A stretch of DNA of 64,000 bases from positions 3,348,001 through 3,412,000 of the forward strand of contig NZ_CP062946.1 of assembly GCF_014898095.1 (NCBI RefSeq), given 5' to 3'. The translations under genes were made by a program, and so were the position numbers. The DNA is from Thalassotalea sp. LPB0316. Lineage in GTDB: Bacteria > Pseudomonadota > Gammaproteobacteria > Enterobacterales > Alteromonadaceae. The notes beneath the pieces are model-generated. The model worked only from the letters and a program-made list of their open reading frames with translations. It was not told the DNA's origin and ran no database searches. Position 1 is the stretch's first letter; every line of letters starts with the position of its first letter. Positions 46,814-56,521 of the stretch are shown here, in pieces.

Positions 46814-47755
46814 TTAAAACCACTTACTCCACTTCATCAGCACTAAAATAACCACTGAAAGCCCTGTCATTGCGCCCATTAACATCTTAAAGGCGTAATC
46901 AACTTCTAGTCCAGGTAAGCCAGCGACATTCATGCCAAAGACACCTGTTAAGAATGACAGGGGTAAGAAAATAGCCGTTACTAGCGATAGCACATACATT
47001 CTTGCATTTTGTGCTTCTGCAGTTTGATAACGCAGCTCGTCTTGAATCAATAACGTTCGCTCACGCATAACATCAAGTGTTTCTAAATAACGAGCAATAC
47101 GCTCCGTTTGCTCTTTTAATCTAAATTTTTGAATTTTGCTCAAAGTGTCAAAGACGATTTGCATTGCATCGAGCGCTTCTCGCTGTGGCCCAATATAGCG
47201 TTTGATTTGCGCTGATTGACGACGAATCTCAATCACCTCTTGGCGGTTTATCCGCTCAGGCTTAGTATTTAGTAAAGCTTCATAAGTATCGAGAGCAACG
47301 TCATAAGATTCGACTTCACTACAAATTTTGTCGGTAATTTTTTCCACTAATATGCATAACAAATCTTGAATACTTTTGACTTTATTTCTGCTTTTTGTAG
47401 CCGCAACAACTTCTTCAATTGAACGCAACGCACGGCCTTTTTTAGTGGTAGTTACTACACGCCCCTCACTGATCCATATGCGTAACGACACCATGTCATC
47501 GTGATCGGCCTGATGGTTTAAGTTTATAGCTCGCAAGTAAATTAAAATCCCATCTTCCAATTCAAGTAATTTAGGTCGTGTTTCTTGCGCCATCAAGCCT
47601 TCGATCGCTACCAAAGGCAGTGATAACGACTTCATTAACTCGAACGAAGACTCGTGGTCACTGTGCAGGTGATACCAGTCAAATTCGCCAGTATCTTTAC
47701 CCGCGCGTTGATGAAATATCATCGATTTTTTTTCATCAATTTCAGTCATAGTCAA
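46814..47755 (-). CDS. CorA/ZntB-family metal ion transporter
   Basis: 313 residues. Long cytoplasmic domain and two C-terminal membrane helices with the family GMN motif (FLTGVFGMNVAGLPG) before the last helix. CorA-type channels pass Mg2+, while the ZntB branch exports Zn2+; I cannot separate them safely. It is the last gene of a minus-strand run that starts at rimK, 17 bp after the mscS gene, so metal and osmotic functions are expressed with RimK. Confidence 0.9.
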   Translation of the reverse strand: MTMTEIDEKKSMIFHQRAGKDTGEFDWYHLHSDHESSFELMKSLSLPLVAIEGLMAQETRPKLLELEDGILIYLRAINLNHQADHDDMVSLRIWISEGRVVTTTKKGRALRSIEEVVAATKSRNKVKSIQDLLCILVEKITDKICSEVESYDVALDTYEALLNTKPERINRQEVIEIRRQSAQIKRYIGPQREALDAMQIVFDTLSKIQKFRLKEQTERIARYLETLDVMRERTLLIQDELRYQTAEAQNARMYVLSLVTAIFLPLSFLTGVFGMNVAGLPGLEVDYAFKMLMGAMTGLSVVILVLMKWSKWF

Positions 47756-47772
47756 ATCCTTAGTACAACAGG

Positions 47773-48642
47773 TTATTTACTCTGTTTAATTTCAATTGCG
47801 CCATCAATATGAACATCGCGTTGTGGAAAGGCAATAACGATGTCTGCTTCGTTAAACGCCTCATCTATGGCAAAGCGAATATTGCTGCTAACAACCCGTA
47901 AACCACCTTCTACTTGAGAGTTAATCCAATAATAGACTTCAAATAGTAATGAGTTATCGCCGAAGTCTTGGAAGAACACCGCTGGCATTCGACCTTCCTC
48001 CTGTAAAACTTGGGGTTGCGCCTTTGTCACCTCGAGTATTAAATCTCTCACTTTCTGGCAATCACTGCCATATGCAACCCCAACGGTTACCGTGCCGCGA
48101 ATCAGTTTGTCACGAAGTGTCCAGTTGGTTACGGTATTTTCGAGTAATTTGCTGTTCGGAATAAGCATGTGAACACCGTCTACACGCCTAACACGGGTAG
48201 AACGAGTGTTAATTTCTTCCACGATGCCTTTAACGCCTTCAACTTCCAAAAAGTCACCAATTCTAATCGGCTTTTCGCCCATTAATATCCAACCACTGAT
48301 AAAGTTGTTGATTACGTTTTGCGCGCCAAAACCAAAACCGATGGCGATAGCACCCGATAAAAACGCAAATGCCGTTATTGGCACGTTGATCATCGACAAG
48401 GTAGTGATAAAGATCAGTGCCAGCGCAATAACGTACAAAATACGCTCAATTAAGTGCACTAAATTAGGGTCTTTGTTTTTATCTTTTAAGCGATTACCCA
48501 AAAGCTTGATAGAAAAGCGCGAAAGCCAAATACTCACGATCAGCCAAATTGGGACCGTTAGTACTTCGAGCAAGGTAAAATCGTTACCGTTAAAGGTAAA
48601 GAGGGTCATGTTTAAAATATTTTGGATCTTCTCAAGCATCAT
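47773..48642 (-). CDS. MscS-family mechanosensitive channel
   Basis: 289 residues. Three N-terminal membrane helices with the pore-lining motif FAFLSGAIAIGFGFGAQNVI, then the beta domain (DFLEVEGVKGIVEEINTRST). It opens under membrane tension to release solutes. The start overlaps the rimB stop by one base (TAATG); the second ATG (48639) sits better behind GGAG. Operon context with rimK genes suggests co-expression under some stress. Confidence 0.92.
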   Translation of the reverse strand: MMLEKIQNILNMTLFTFNGNDFTLLEVLTVPIWLIVSIWLSRFSIKLLGNRLKDKNKDPNLVHLIERILYVIALALIFITTLSMINVPITAFAFLSGAIAIGFGFGAQNVINNFISGWILMGEKPIRIGDFLEVEGVKGIVEEINTRSTRVRRVDGVHMLIPNSKLLENTVTNWTLRDKLIRGTVTVGVAYGSDCQKVRDLILEVTKAQPQVLQEEGRMPAVFFQDFGDNSLLFEVYYWINSQVEGGLRVVSSNIRFAIDEAFNEADIVIAFPQRDVHIDGAIEIKQSK

Positions 48643-49079
48643 TACTCCTCAAGGGTTGAAGAAATAAAGGTTTGTGACACGTCAACATAAAAGTGATCAC
48701 TAATTGCCTGTCGCCCCAATAACATTAAATAAGTCATATCAGAGCGATCAGTTAAGGTAATTTCAATATTCCACTTGTGATCGCCTAAAATTGCCGGTGT
48801 TTTGACAACATAGCGCTGTTCACTCAAACCATTAGATGATTTTACTTTTCTAACATCGTGTAACAAAGCCGAACAATGGGTAATTGTCTCAACATTGTGG
48901 ATTTCAGGGTGAATATCAAATTCAATACCTGGCTTACCTTTGATCTTTACGCGCTTGATATTATCAACGTGTAAAGATGAAGTTTGTGCGCCGGTATCAA
49001 CACGTACCGGCAGCTGGCTAATACCTAACTCAGGTAAATCAATTGCCTCAATGTGGCCAATAATCATTCTATCTGTCAT
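48642..49079 (-). CDS. rimB: RimB, retropepsin-like zinc protease family
   Basis: 145 residues. The signature VDTGAQTSSLHVDNI carries the DTGA of a retropepsin fold; the family (COG4067, often called ATP-dependent zinc protease) accompanies RimK and in Pseudomonas trims poly-glutamate added to ribosomal protein S6 or affects RimK. Its start overlaps the preceding gene by 4 bp (ATGA), showing tight coupling. Confidence 0.88.
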   Translation of the reverse strand: MTDRMIIGHIEAIDLPELGISQLPVRVDTGAQTSSLHVDNIKRVKIKGKPGIEFDIHPEIHNVETITHCSALLHDVRKVKSSNGLSEQRYVVKTPAILGDHKWNIEITLTDRSDMTYLMLLGRQAISDHFYVDVSQTFISSTLEE

Positions 49080-50110
49080 AACAATTCTTCACTTGTTTCT
49101 GTGTTAACAACTAACGCTTCTTCAACGTTGCCAATATGCTCGGCAATTTGCTCATCATCTTCACTAAAAAACGCAATGTGATACATAGCTTCACCTTCTT
49201 GTACCAGCGGAATATTTTGCTTACCGATAATAACCCCACTCTTATGCGCTAAGACTTTACCGAGTACATCACCATAAGGACTGCCTATTTCAGCCAAGAC
49301 ATCGCCTTTGACGACTTGATCGCCTAATTCGTATAAATGCGTTGCAATACCACTAGCACTTGCTCTCACCCAGCCGCTATGATTCGCAATAAACTGAGTC
49401 GACTTGCGCTTTCTCGCACCGCGTTTAGGCATCATTTTTAAATGGCGAAGAACATTCACTATGCCCTTGATACCGGCGCGAATAGAGAACTCGTCAAAAC
49501 GCAACGCTTCACCCGCCTCATAAAGCAATACTTTGGTTTTATTTTTAACCGCAGCCTCACGCAGTGAACCATCAAGTACATCTGAGTTCAAAATTACAGG
49601 CACATCAAACACTTTAGCCAACTCTAATGTCATTTCATCAGACAAATCCGCGCGAATTTGCGGCAAATTTGAGCGATGGATAGCGCCAGTGTGCAAATCA
49701 ATCCCGTAATCACAATGGCTAACAATTTCCGTCAAAAAGATATTGGCAACCCTTGCAGCTAAAGACCCTTTTGCTGAACCCGGAAAGCTTCGGTTTAAGT
49801 CGCGGCGATCCGGCATGTAACGCGATTGGTTTACCACGCCGTATACATTGACCATAGGTACCGCTATTAATGTACCGGCTGAAACCTTAAAGCCTTTCAA
49901 GTTAATTAATCGGCGAATAATTTCTATACCATTGAGTTCATCGCCATGGACAGCAGCACTGACGAAAATCGTTGGACCACGTCGCTTACCGCGAATAATA
50001 TAAACTGGCAAATGAACATCAGCATCGGTATAAAGCTTGGCTACGGGCAAATCGATTTTACGCGTTTCGCCCATGCCAATCTCATATTCACCTATTTTTA
50101 GTATAGTCAT
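49076..50110 (-). CDS. Succinylglutamate desuccinylase/aspartoacylase-like zinc hydrolase
   Basis: 344 residues. Zinc carboxypeptidase-like domain with ligands in AAVHGDELNG (His, Glu) and DLHTGAIHRS (His), and a C-terminal beta domain (HLYELGDQVVKGDVLAEIG) that looks like a lipoyl/biotinyl fold. Members next to rimK are proposed to remove or modify glutamate-type tails. Located between rimK and rimB in one operon. Confidence 0.9.
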   Translation of the reverse strand: MTILKIGEYEIGMGETRKIDLPVAKLYTDADVHLPVYIIRGKRRGPTIFVSAAVHGDELNGIEIIRRLINLKGFKVSAGTLIAVPMVNVYGVVNQSRYMPDRRDLNRSFPGSAKGSLAARVANIFLTEIVSHCDYGIDLHTGAIHRSNLPQIRADLSDEMTLELAKVFDVPVILNSDVLDGSLREAAVKNKTKVLLYEAGEALRFDEFSIRAGIKGIVNVLRHLKMMPKRGARKRKSTQFIANHSGWVRASASGIATHLYELGDQVVKGDVLAEIGSPYGDVLGKVLAHKSGVIIGKQNIPLVQEGEAMYHIAFFSEDDEQIAEHIGNVEEALVVNTETSEELL

Positions 50111-50136
50111 TGTGACACCCTTTCCTTTAGAGCTAA

Positions 50137-51051
50137 TTAGCCTTGACCACGTGTTTTAGTTGATCTAGCTCTGGCAGTTTTACCTGTTTTTTCAATAAAC
50201 TCAATCACTTTGCCTGCAATATCAAGTCCTGTTGCGGTTTCAATTCCCTCTAAACCCGGTGAAGAGTTAACTTCCATTACCATAGGGCCATTATTAGAGC
50301 GAAGTAAATCAACACCACAGAAATTTAAGCCCATAACTTTCGCCGCATTAACCGCTGTTTCGCGCTCGGCTTTTGTTAGTTTAATCACTTCTGCTGAACC
50401 GCCGCGGTGAAGGTTTGAGCGGAACTCACCCTCAGCACCTTGACGCTTCATTGCTGCAACAACACGCCCACCAACAACTAAACAGCGAATATCGGCACCG
50501 CCTGCTTCTTTGATGAACTCTTGCACTAAAATATTAGCTTTTAAGCCCATAAAGGCTTCAATAATACTTTCTGCGGCTTTTGCTGTGTCAGCTAATACCA
50601 CACCAATACCCTGAGTACCCTCAAGTAACTTGATGACTAGAGGCGCACCACCAACGTTTTTAATCAAGTCTTTTACGTTATCAGGCTTGCTCGCAAAGCC
50701 TGTGCGTGGCATACCAATACCTTTACGTGAAAGTAGTTGCATTGAACGCAACTTGTCACGAGAGCGGCTGATAGCAACCGATTCATTAACATTAAACGTG
50801 CCCATCATTTCAAACTGACGTGCAACCGCTGTACCGTAAAAGGTAATTGAAGCCCCAATGCGCGGAATAACAGCGTCGTATTTTGGCAACTCTTGACCGT
50901 GGTAGCGAACAGCTGGTCGACTGCTGGTAATATCCATGTAGCAGTGTAATGTATCGATAATATCAACTTCGTGACCACGCTCTAAACAAGCTTCTTTTAA
51001 ACGGCGCGTTGAGTATAAGTTTTCACCACGAGATAAGATTGCAATTTTCAT
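50137..51051 (-). CDS. rimK: RimK, ATP-grasp glutamate ligase
   Basis: 304 residues. Begins [20 protein letters not shown] and carries the ATP-grasp core ([42 protein letters not shown]). It adds glutamates to the C-terminus of ribosomal protein S6 and also makes poly-alpha-glutamate. I chose ATG 51051 rather than the longer frame from 51135, because the extension is hydrophobic and unlike RimK. First gene of a five-gene operon and divergent from a LysR gene. Confidence 0.95.
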   Translation of the reverse strand: MKIAILSRGENLYSTRRLKEACLERGHEVDIIDTLHCYMDITSSRPAVRYHGQELPKYDAVIPRIGASITFYGTAVARQFEMMGTFNVNESVAISRSRDKLRSMQLLSRKGIGMPRTGFASKPDNVKDLIKNVGGAPLVIKLLEGTQGIGVVLADTAKAAESIIEAFMGLKANILVQEFIKEAGGADIRCLVVGGRVVAAMKRQGAEGEFRSNLHRGGSAEVIKLTKAERETAVNAAKVMGLNFCGVDLLRSNNGPMVMEVNSSPGLEGIETATGLDIAGKVIEFIEKTGKTARARSTKTRGQG

Positions 51052-51170
51052 AATAAATTCCTCTGTTTTGTTGGGCGCTAAATGTAGGCAACAATTAATG
51101 AAAAGAAAAACGAAATAAACTATAGTGTTTAACAAATATTTTTTATTAAACTAAAGATAGCCAACGCCTG

Positions 51171-52013
51171 ATGAAAATCGAATTATTGACCACTTTTTTA
51201 GAAGTTAGCCAAACCTTGCACTTTCGGGTGGCAGCAGAAAACCTTTTTATCACTCAAGCTGCCGTTAGTAGCCGCATAAAACTATTAGAAGATGAATTGG
51301 GGGTATTACTGTTTGACCGCACACATAAGCGTTTAAAGTTAACCGCCGAAGGCCATCGCTTAGTTAAACACGCCAATGAAATGCTGATCATGTGGCAAAA
51401 ACTCAAGCAAGATGTCGGGGTGAGCGAAGCTAACTCGAGCCAATTGTTTGTTGGTTCAATGATGTCGATATGGGATATCGTACTGCACGATTGGCTGCAA
51501 AAAATTCACCGTAACCTAGACGATGTTCACTTACATATTCACAACTACTCCCCTATTGAATTGCGCAAACAAGTCTTATCACGACTGATCGACATTGCCT
51601 TTGTCTTTGAACCACCACACGTGGAAGACATCGTTGCCGAAAAGGTATCAACCGTGCCTTTACAGCTAGTTTCCACCGAGCAAAACGCCGAACTTAGCAA
51701 CTTAGAAAATATGATCCAAGTAGATTACGGCGAAGCCGTAAATAGCCAATTTATCCGTGATTTTAGTGAGTATGAAGTCGTGCGACACACGATGAGCCAA
51801 CCGCGCATAGCGCTTAACTTTATTCTAGAAGCGGGTGGTACGGCTTACCTACCGAAACAAATGTGTTTCGAGCACTTAAGAAAAAACAAGCTTTTTGAAG
51901 TTGAAGAGGCGCCAATCTATAGCCGTGAAATACACGCTATCTATTTAGCAAAAAGTAATAAAGTAGAACTAATTAAAGATTCGCTGTTACTTTTCCCTTA
52001 TGTACGGGCATAA
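51171..52013 (+). CDS. HdfR-like LysR regulator, second copy
   Basis: 280 residues. MKIELLTTFLEVSQTLHFRV and LFITQAAVSSRIKLLEDELG, same length and pattern as the copy at 35872. It is divergent from rimK, with 119 bp between, so it probably controls the rimK operon. The effector domain (GSMMSIWDIVLHDWLQKIH) recalls HdfR's GASASLWECMLNQWL. Confidence 0.88.
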   Translation: MKIELLTTFLEVSQTLHFRVAAENLFITQAAVSSRIKLLEDELGVLLFDRTHKRLKLTAEGHRLVKHANEMLIMWQKLKQDVGVSEANSSQLFVGSMMSIWDIVLHDWLQKIHRNLDDVHLHIHNYSPIELRKQVLSRLIDIAFVFEPPHVEDIVAEKVSTVPLQLVSTEQNAELSNLENMIQVDYGEAVNSQFIRDFSEYEVVRHTMSQPRIALNFILEAGGTAYLPKQMCFEHLRKNKLFEVEEAPIYSREIHAIYLAKSNKVELIKDSLLLFPYVRA

Positions 52014-52154
52014 AACAACGTTGGTATTTAAAAATTTCCTTTATTCTTTTGATAAATAAAATTTATCGATAGGCCACCTATTAAAAAATAATTTATCTTT
52101 ATTAAAAACTTTTTGTCGACATTAAACACGGCAACGCTAGCTTTAATTGGTAAG

Positions 52155-52958
52155 CTATTTCGCCATGCTAAAGTTGAAAAAGTCTTTGGTGAGTTGCTGC
52201 TCTATTTCTATCGCTTTTTCTGTTGGGCAGAATAAGTTGAAATTTAACTTCACTTTGCCGGTGTCAGTCGTGGTAATTTGCACCGTTGGCTTAGGGCCCG
52301 CAATAGTTACATCTAATCGGTTCTCGATTAGTGTGTTGTAACGCTCGGCAACATCGGCAAAATCGGCGCAATATGCCATCGCTTGAATTTCGAGACTTTC
52401 AATAAGGCTATTAACATCGCCAGTGGGTGCTTCATAGGTAATAGAAAAGCTATGATTGACGTAGCGGCGCATGTAATTGAGGTTTTTGATCGGTTGTAAC
52501 ATCAAAGCGCTGTTAGGCAAAAACACCGTGCGACCAGTGTAGCTGTAGGTTTCTCTATCGACTTCGAGCAAAACAACTTTCGCCCAATCGATTTGTGAAA
52601 CTTCACCTGTTATTTCATTGGTTTGGATCCAATCACCGACTCTAAATGGCGCACTTGCTGTGATGTAGAAAAAGCCAATAAAACATTGAATAATCTCTTT
52701 GGTCGCTAATACAATCGCCACAACAAACGCTGCAATAGACAAGGCAAAACGCTGTAATTCTTCTGCCCACAACGCCATTAAAATTAACAACATCAACAAG
52801 TTAAACAAATTATTAAAGTTATTGATTAGATAACGTTTATCTAGCCCTTTTCGCTTAAACTTGCGTTTGTAGAACCGACACACGGTAACTTTGATCGCAA
52901 AGCCAATCAGCAGGATCAAAATTGTTAACACCAGCTTGTTATCTAATAAATATGTCAT
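52155..52958 (-). CDS. MscS-family channel, second copy
   Basis: 267 residues. Two or three membrane helices with AAFVVAIVLATKEIIQCFIG as the pore-lining segment and a beta domain with FRVGDWIQTNEITGEVSQID. The pore helix lacks the glycine-rich pattern of classic MscS, so conductance may be small. I chose ATG 52958. It lies between the HdfR-like regulator (convergent) and the copper operon and is not clearly part of either. Confidence 0.85.
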   Translation of the reverse strand: MTYLLDNKLVLTILILLIGFAIKVTVCRFYKRKFKRKGLDKRYLINNFNNLFNLLMLLILMALWAEELQRFALSIAAFVVAIVLATKEIIQCFIGFFYITASAPFRVGDWIQTNEITGEVSQIDWAKVVLLEVDRETYSYTGRTVFLPNSALMLQPIKNLNYMRRYVNHSFSITYEAPTGDVNSLIESLEIQAMAYCADFADVAERYNTLIENRLDVTIAGPKPTVQITTTDTGKVKLNFNLFCPTEKAIEIEQQLTKDFFNFSMAK

Positions 52959-53099
52959 TTGTATGTCTTGGTTAACCTGAGTCGATGAAAAGTCGCGCGA
53001 TTTTACGAAAATCACAAAGCACAAGATACTAAATATTTTTTGTCGTGACCATGAATAGTATTTTATTCAAGCAAAGCAACACACTTAATGTTATAACGA

Positions 53100-53453
53100 T
53101 TAAATGACTTTAATGACCCCTTGATACATCATCATTTGGCAATGAAACGAATACTCACCTTTTGCCAAACCATCAAACGAGATCTGCGTCACTTGATTGA
53201 GGAGGAGTTGCTCACTGATATTTAATGCTGGTATCAATACACTTTCAGCACACGGTGTTGCATCAACTCGATTAAAGCGCAAAACAAAAGGCCGGTTAGC
53301 CATCACTTGGATAATAGCGGGCGAATACACCCCGTCTTTAACCTCTATCACTACATCATCAAATACAGGCGTTGCGGCTTTTGGTTTATACAACCAAAAC
53401 CACCAAATTATCAGCCCGATCAAGCACAACCCAATTAAGTTTACGATTATCAT
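53100..53453 (-). CDS. Small membrane-anchored cupredoxin
   Basis: 117 residues: one N-terminal membrane anchor (LIGLCLIGLIIWWFWLY) and a cupredoxin-type beta domain with likely copper ligands Cys in DATPCAESV, His/Cys/Met in YSFHCQMMMY. It ends the copper operon, 8 bp after copA. It could hand copper to CopA or bind periplasmic copper; only the fold and position support this. Confidence 0.85.
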   Translation of the reverse strand: MIIVNLIGLCLIGLIIWWFWLYKPKAATPVFDDVVIEVKDGVYSPAIIQVMANRPFVLRFNRVDATPCAESVLIPALNISEQLLLNQVTQISFDGLAKGEYSFHCQMMMYQGVIKVI

Positions 53454-53461
53454 TTACTTAC

Positions 53462-55714
53462 CTACGCCTGAGTTTTCACTTTAAAAAGCCTCAATCGATT
53501 AGCATTACTGACCACAGTCACCGATGAGAAGGCCATCGCCGCACCTGCAACGATTGGGCTCAGTAAAAGCCCAAAGTATGGATACAATATTCCCGCGGCA
53601 ATAGGGATGCCTGCGGTGTTATAAACAAATGCACCAAACAGGTTTTGCTTAATATTACTCAGCGTTGCTTGGCTAATTTCAATGGCATCGACCAAGCCAT
53701 GTAAGGAACCACGCATTAAGGCGATGTCTGCACTTTCAATCGCGACATCAGTACCTGTGCCTATAGCAAAACCGACATCGGCTAAGGCGAGCGCCGGAGC
53801 ATCGTTAATACCATCACCTGTCATACCAACAACTTCTCCTTGGCGTTGTAGTTGCGCCACTTTATCGGCTTTATCTTGGGGCATCACGTCGGCTAAAAAC
53901 TCAGTAATCCCCACTTGTTCGGCAACGGCTTGTGCTGTTTCAGCATTATCGCCGGTTAACATAATGGTGCGAATCCCCTTTTCTTGCAGGCGGCTTATTG
54001 CCGCAAGTGAATCCGACTTGATTGGATCAGCCACAGCAATAAGCGCCACTAATTGATGATCAACGGCAAGATACATCGCGGTTTTCGCCTGTTTTGCCAA
54101 AGCAGAAACCTGACTTACCTGCGCCTTGAACTCAACACCGCAATCGTTCATTAACTTAGCATTACCCAATAACAGTGATTTGCCTTGACAGTTTGCCTTT
54201 ACACCTAATCCTGTGACCGCTTCAAACCCCTCTATCGGCAATAGCGATATTGCTTGTGCTTGAGCACTTTCAACAATTGCATGAGCTAATGGATGTTCTG
54301 AGCCGTTTTCGAGACTAGCGGCAAGTTGTAAGACGGCTGTTTTGCTTAGATCACTTGTTAAAATAATGTCCGTTACTTTCGGCTGACCTTCGGTAATGGT
54401 TCCTGTTTTATCGAGTAACATCGCCGTTACTTTGGCCGCAGTTTGCAGCCCTTGGCCATTTTTAATTAACACGCCTAACTCAGCTGCTTTCCCCACCCCA
54501 ACCATCACCGACATGGGCGTTGCTAAACCCAAGGCACAAGGGCAGGCAATAATTAGCACGGTCGTTGCGCTAATCAATGCAAACGCAATCGTTGGCTCAG
54601 GGCCAACATTAAGCCAAACTAGCGCGCTTAAAATGGCAATGATCATCACCACAGGTACAAAAACACTCGCAATAACATCGGCTAAACGCCCAATGGGTGG
54701 CTTCGAATTTTGCGCTTGCTTTACCATAGCAATAATTTGTGAGAGCGCTGTATCCTTGCCGATACGCGTCGCTTTGAATAAACAAGAGCCGGTTTTATTT
54801 AATGTCCCAGCGACCACCTCATCGTTAACGTTTTTTTCAACAGGCATCGGTTCACCCGTTAGCATCGATTCGTCTACTGAAGTGCTACCCTCAACCACTA
54901 TGCCATCAACCGGGATTTTTTGGCCGGGCTTAATTTTAACAATATCATTTTGTAAAACCTGAGCGATGGCTATTTCAACGTCTTGATTATCTCGCACAAC
55001 AATAGCGGTTTTTGGCTGTAAACCAATCAATCGTTTAATGGCTGCCGAGGTTTTTCCTCGGGCCTTTAACTCCAACGCCAAGCCTAGATTGATCAAACCA
55101 ATGATCATCGCGGTTGCCTCAAAATAGACATGTCGAGCCATGTCAGGAAATGCGTTGGGTAAGAGAACAACCGCCATAGAATAAAGCCACGCAGCCCCCG
55201 TACCGATGGCAATGAGGGTATCCATATTAGCGGTGTGATTAAGCAGCCCTCGCCATGCGCCTACATAGAAGTGTTTACCTGAGGCAAGCATTACCGCAAA
55301 GGTTAATAAGCCAACCGCGCCCCAGCTCACCCGCTCAATTGGCGTTTCAACGTTCATCTCGCCAATAAATAAGCCATAAACCATCAAGGGGAAACCCAAC
55401 AGCAATGCAATTACAGTGTGCCTAACAAGTTTCTTGTAATAATCGCGCTCAGCAGCTTCTTTTTCATCAAGAACTTCGTCAAAGTCACTGCTATCAATGT
55501 GCTTGGCGTTATAACCGGCTGACTCAACGGCGCCAATCAATAGCTCTACTGGCGCTGTACCAGTAACGATCACCGTACGGTCGGCAAAATTCATCTGGGC
55601 ATTACTAACACCGGCAGTTGCTTTAAGTGCCGACTCAATTTTGCCAACACAGCTAGCACAACCAGCACCTTCTATGGTTAATTGAACGCTCACTTGATTC
55701 TTTTTCATCACCAC
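53462..55714 (-). CDS. copA: CopA, Cu(I)-exporting P1B-type ATPase
   Basis: 750 residues. One N-terminal metal-binding domain with GAGCASC, a P-type core with phospho-Asp in [31 protein letters not shown] and [12 protein letters not shown], and the membrane metal site CPC in [12 protein letters not shown] plus YN in AFVYNTAG and MxxSS in [12 protein letters not shown], the P1B-1 pattern for Cu(I)/Ag(I). It pumps Cu(I) from cytoplasm to periplasm, supplying the RND pump upstream in the operon. Confidence 0.97.
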   Translation of the reverse strand: MVMKKNQVSVQLTIEGAGCASCVGKIESALKATAGVSNAQMNFADRTVIVTGTAPVELLIGAVESAGYNAKHIDSSDFDEVLDEKEAAERDYYKKLVRHTVIALLLGFPLMVYGLFIGEMNVETPIERVSWGAVGLLTFAVMLASGKHFYVGAWRGLLNHTANMDTLIAIGTGAAWLYSMAVVLLPNAFPDMARHVYFEATAMIIGLINLGLALELKARGKTSAAIKRLIGLQPKTAIVVRDNQDVEIAIAQVLQNDIVKIKPGQKIPVDGIVVEGSTSVDESMLTGEPMPVEKNVNDEVVAGTLNKTGSCLFKATRIGKDTALSQIIAMVKQAQNSKPPIGRLADVIASVFVPVVMIIAILSALVWLNVGPEPTIAFALISATTVLIIACPCALGLATPMSVMVGVGKAAELGVLIKNGQGLQTAAKVTAMLLDKTGTITEGQPKVTDIILTSDLSKTAVLQLAASLENGSEHPLAHAIVESAQAQAISLLPIEGFEAVTGLGVKANCQGKSLLLGNAKLMNDCGVEFKAQVSQVSALAKQAKTAMYLAVDHQLVALIAVADPIKSDSLAAISRLQEKGIRTIMLTGDNAETAQAVAEQVGITEFLADVMPQDKADKVAQLQRQGEVVGMTGDGINDAPALALADVGFAIGTGTDVAIESADIALMRGSLHGLVDAIEISQATLSNIKQNLFGAFVYNTAGIPIAAGILYPYFGLLLSPIVAGAAMAFSSVTVVSNANRLRLFKVKTQA

Positions 55715-55735
55715 TCACCCTTTGTACTTGGGAGG

Positions 55736-55757
55736 GAGCCATTCAATAAGATGGCTC
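55736..55757 (-). other. Intercistronic hairpin before copA
   Basis: GAGCCAT/ATGGCTC, 7 bp perfect, with an 8-nt loop, in the 78-bp gap between the PepSY gene and copA. It has no T-run in either direction. It may be an RNA processing or stability element that sets CopA levels apart from the upstream genes. Confidence 0.5.
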
Positions 55758-55792
55758 TAACAATTTTCATCGCTTTAACGCGAAAACGACAA

Positions 55793-56521
55793 TTAAAGTT
55801 GCTTTAATTCTTTGAGCTTATATTGGCGCTTTTGCAGTAAATTAATCGTCCAAATCATACCGGTAAACGATAACCACAAGGTGATAAAGCCAAAGGCGAT
55901 TATTTGCCAGTTGTTAAACGAGCCTTCATTGGCATAATCCATAAAATGCAGCATGAAGAAAATACCGGCAAAGCGGCTGTCATCATCGCTGTGCCCCGTT
56001 ATTCGGCCAGATTGTGCTTCAACATAAACTCGCGTATTTACCTCATCATTAAAACTCACTTGCCAACTCGGATTCTTTTGCTTGGGTAAATCCTCATTTT
56101 TGCCGCCAATAAAGCTAACCGACTCTACCTCACCAGGACCATTATAAGATTGTTCAGCAAGCGCTATGGCCGTTGTTCTATCAATCTTAAACAGCTCACC
56201 CGTGTAGGCGTGATATAAACTATAGCGATTGTTAAAATGCGGATATAAGCCCTTTTCATGATTCATTAAATAATAAGGCTTACCGAGTAAATTAATCAGC
56301 TTTATTGAAGTCGACGCTGATGAGTTCTCTAGTAGTTGCTGTGGCTCAACTAAGCGACTGTGATCAAAAACTAACGGCTGATGAAGATGAGCGCGATACT
56401 GATGGCCACCGGCTTTATGATGATCCATTAAATTAAAATACAAACCGGTCGCTAGCCAAATAAGCAATTGCAAACCAACAATAACAGACGCCCACTTGTG
56501 AATTTTTTTGACTAAACCCAT
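55793..56521 (-). CDS. PepSY-domain membrane protein
   Basis: 242 residues. N-terminal helix (KIHKWASVIVGLQLLIWLAT), a periplasmic PepSY pair (IDRTTAIALAEQSYNGPGEV, RVYVEAQSGRITGH), and a C-terminal helix (IIAFGFITLWLSFTGMIW). It resembles the C-terminal part of the adjacent CusA, with matching stretches KIHKW..., SYNGPGE..., HFMDY. It overlaps the cusA stop by one base. Probable partner of the pump; role unknown. Confidence 0.85.
   Translation of the reverse strand: MGLVKKIHKWASVIVGLQLLIWLATGLYFNLMDHHKAGGHQYRAHLHQPLVFDHSRLVEPQQLLENSSASTSIKLINLLGKPYYLMNHEKGLYPHFNNRYSLYHAYTGELFKIDRTTAIALAEQSYNGPGEVESVSFIGGKNEDLPKQKNPSWQVSFNDEVNTRVYVEAQSGRITGHSDDDSRFAGIFFMLHFMDYANEGSFNNWQIIAFGFITLWLSFTGMIWTINLLQKRQYKLKELKQL

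Noticed and set aside
53682..54962. Long frames antisense to copA
   Set aside because: Shadow of copA, whose P-type ATPase motifs are complete.
55715..55792. CueR-type operator before copA (CCCTTTGTACTTGGGAGGG)
   Set aside because: Symmetry is weak and the sequence is explained by the copA ribosome site (AAAGGGTGAG).
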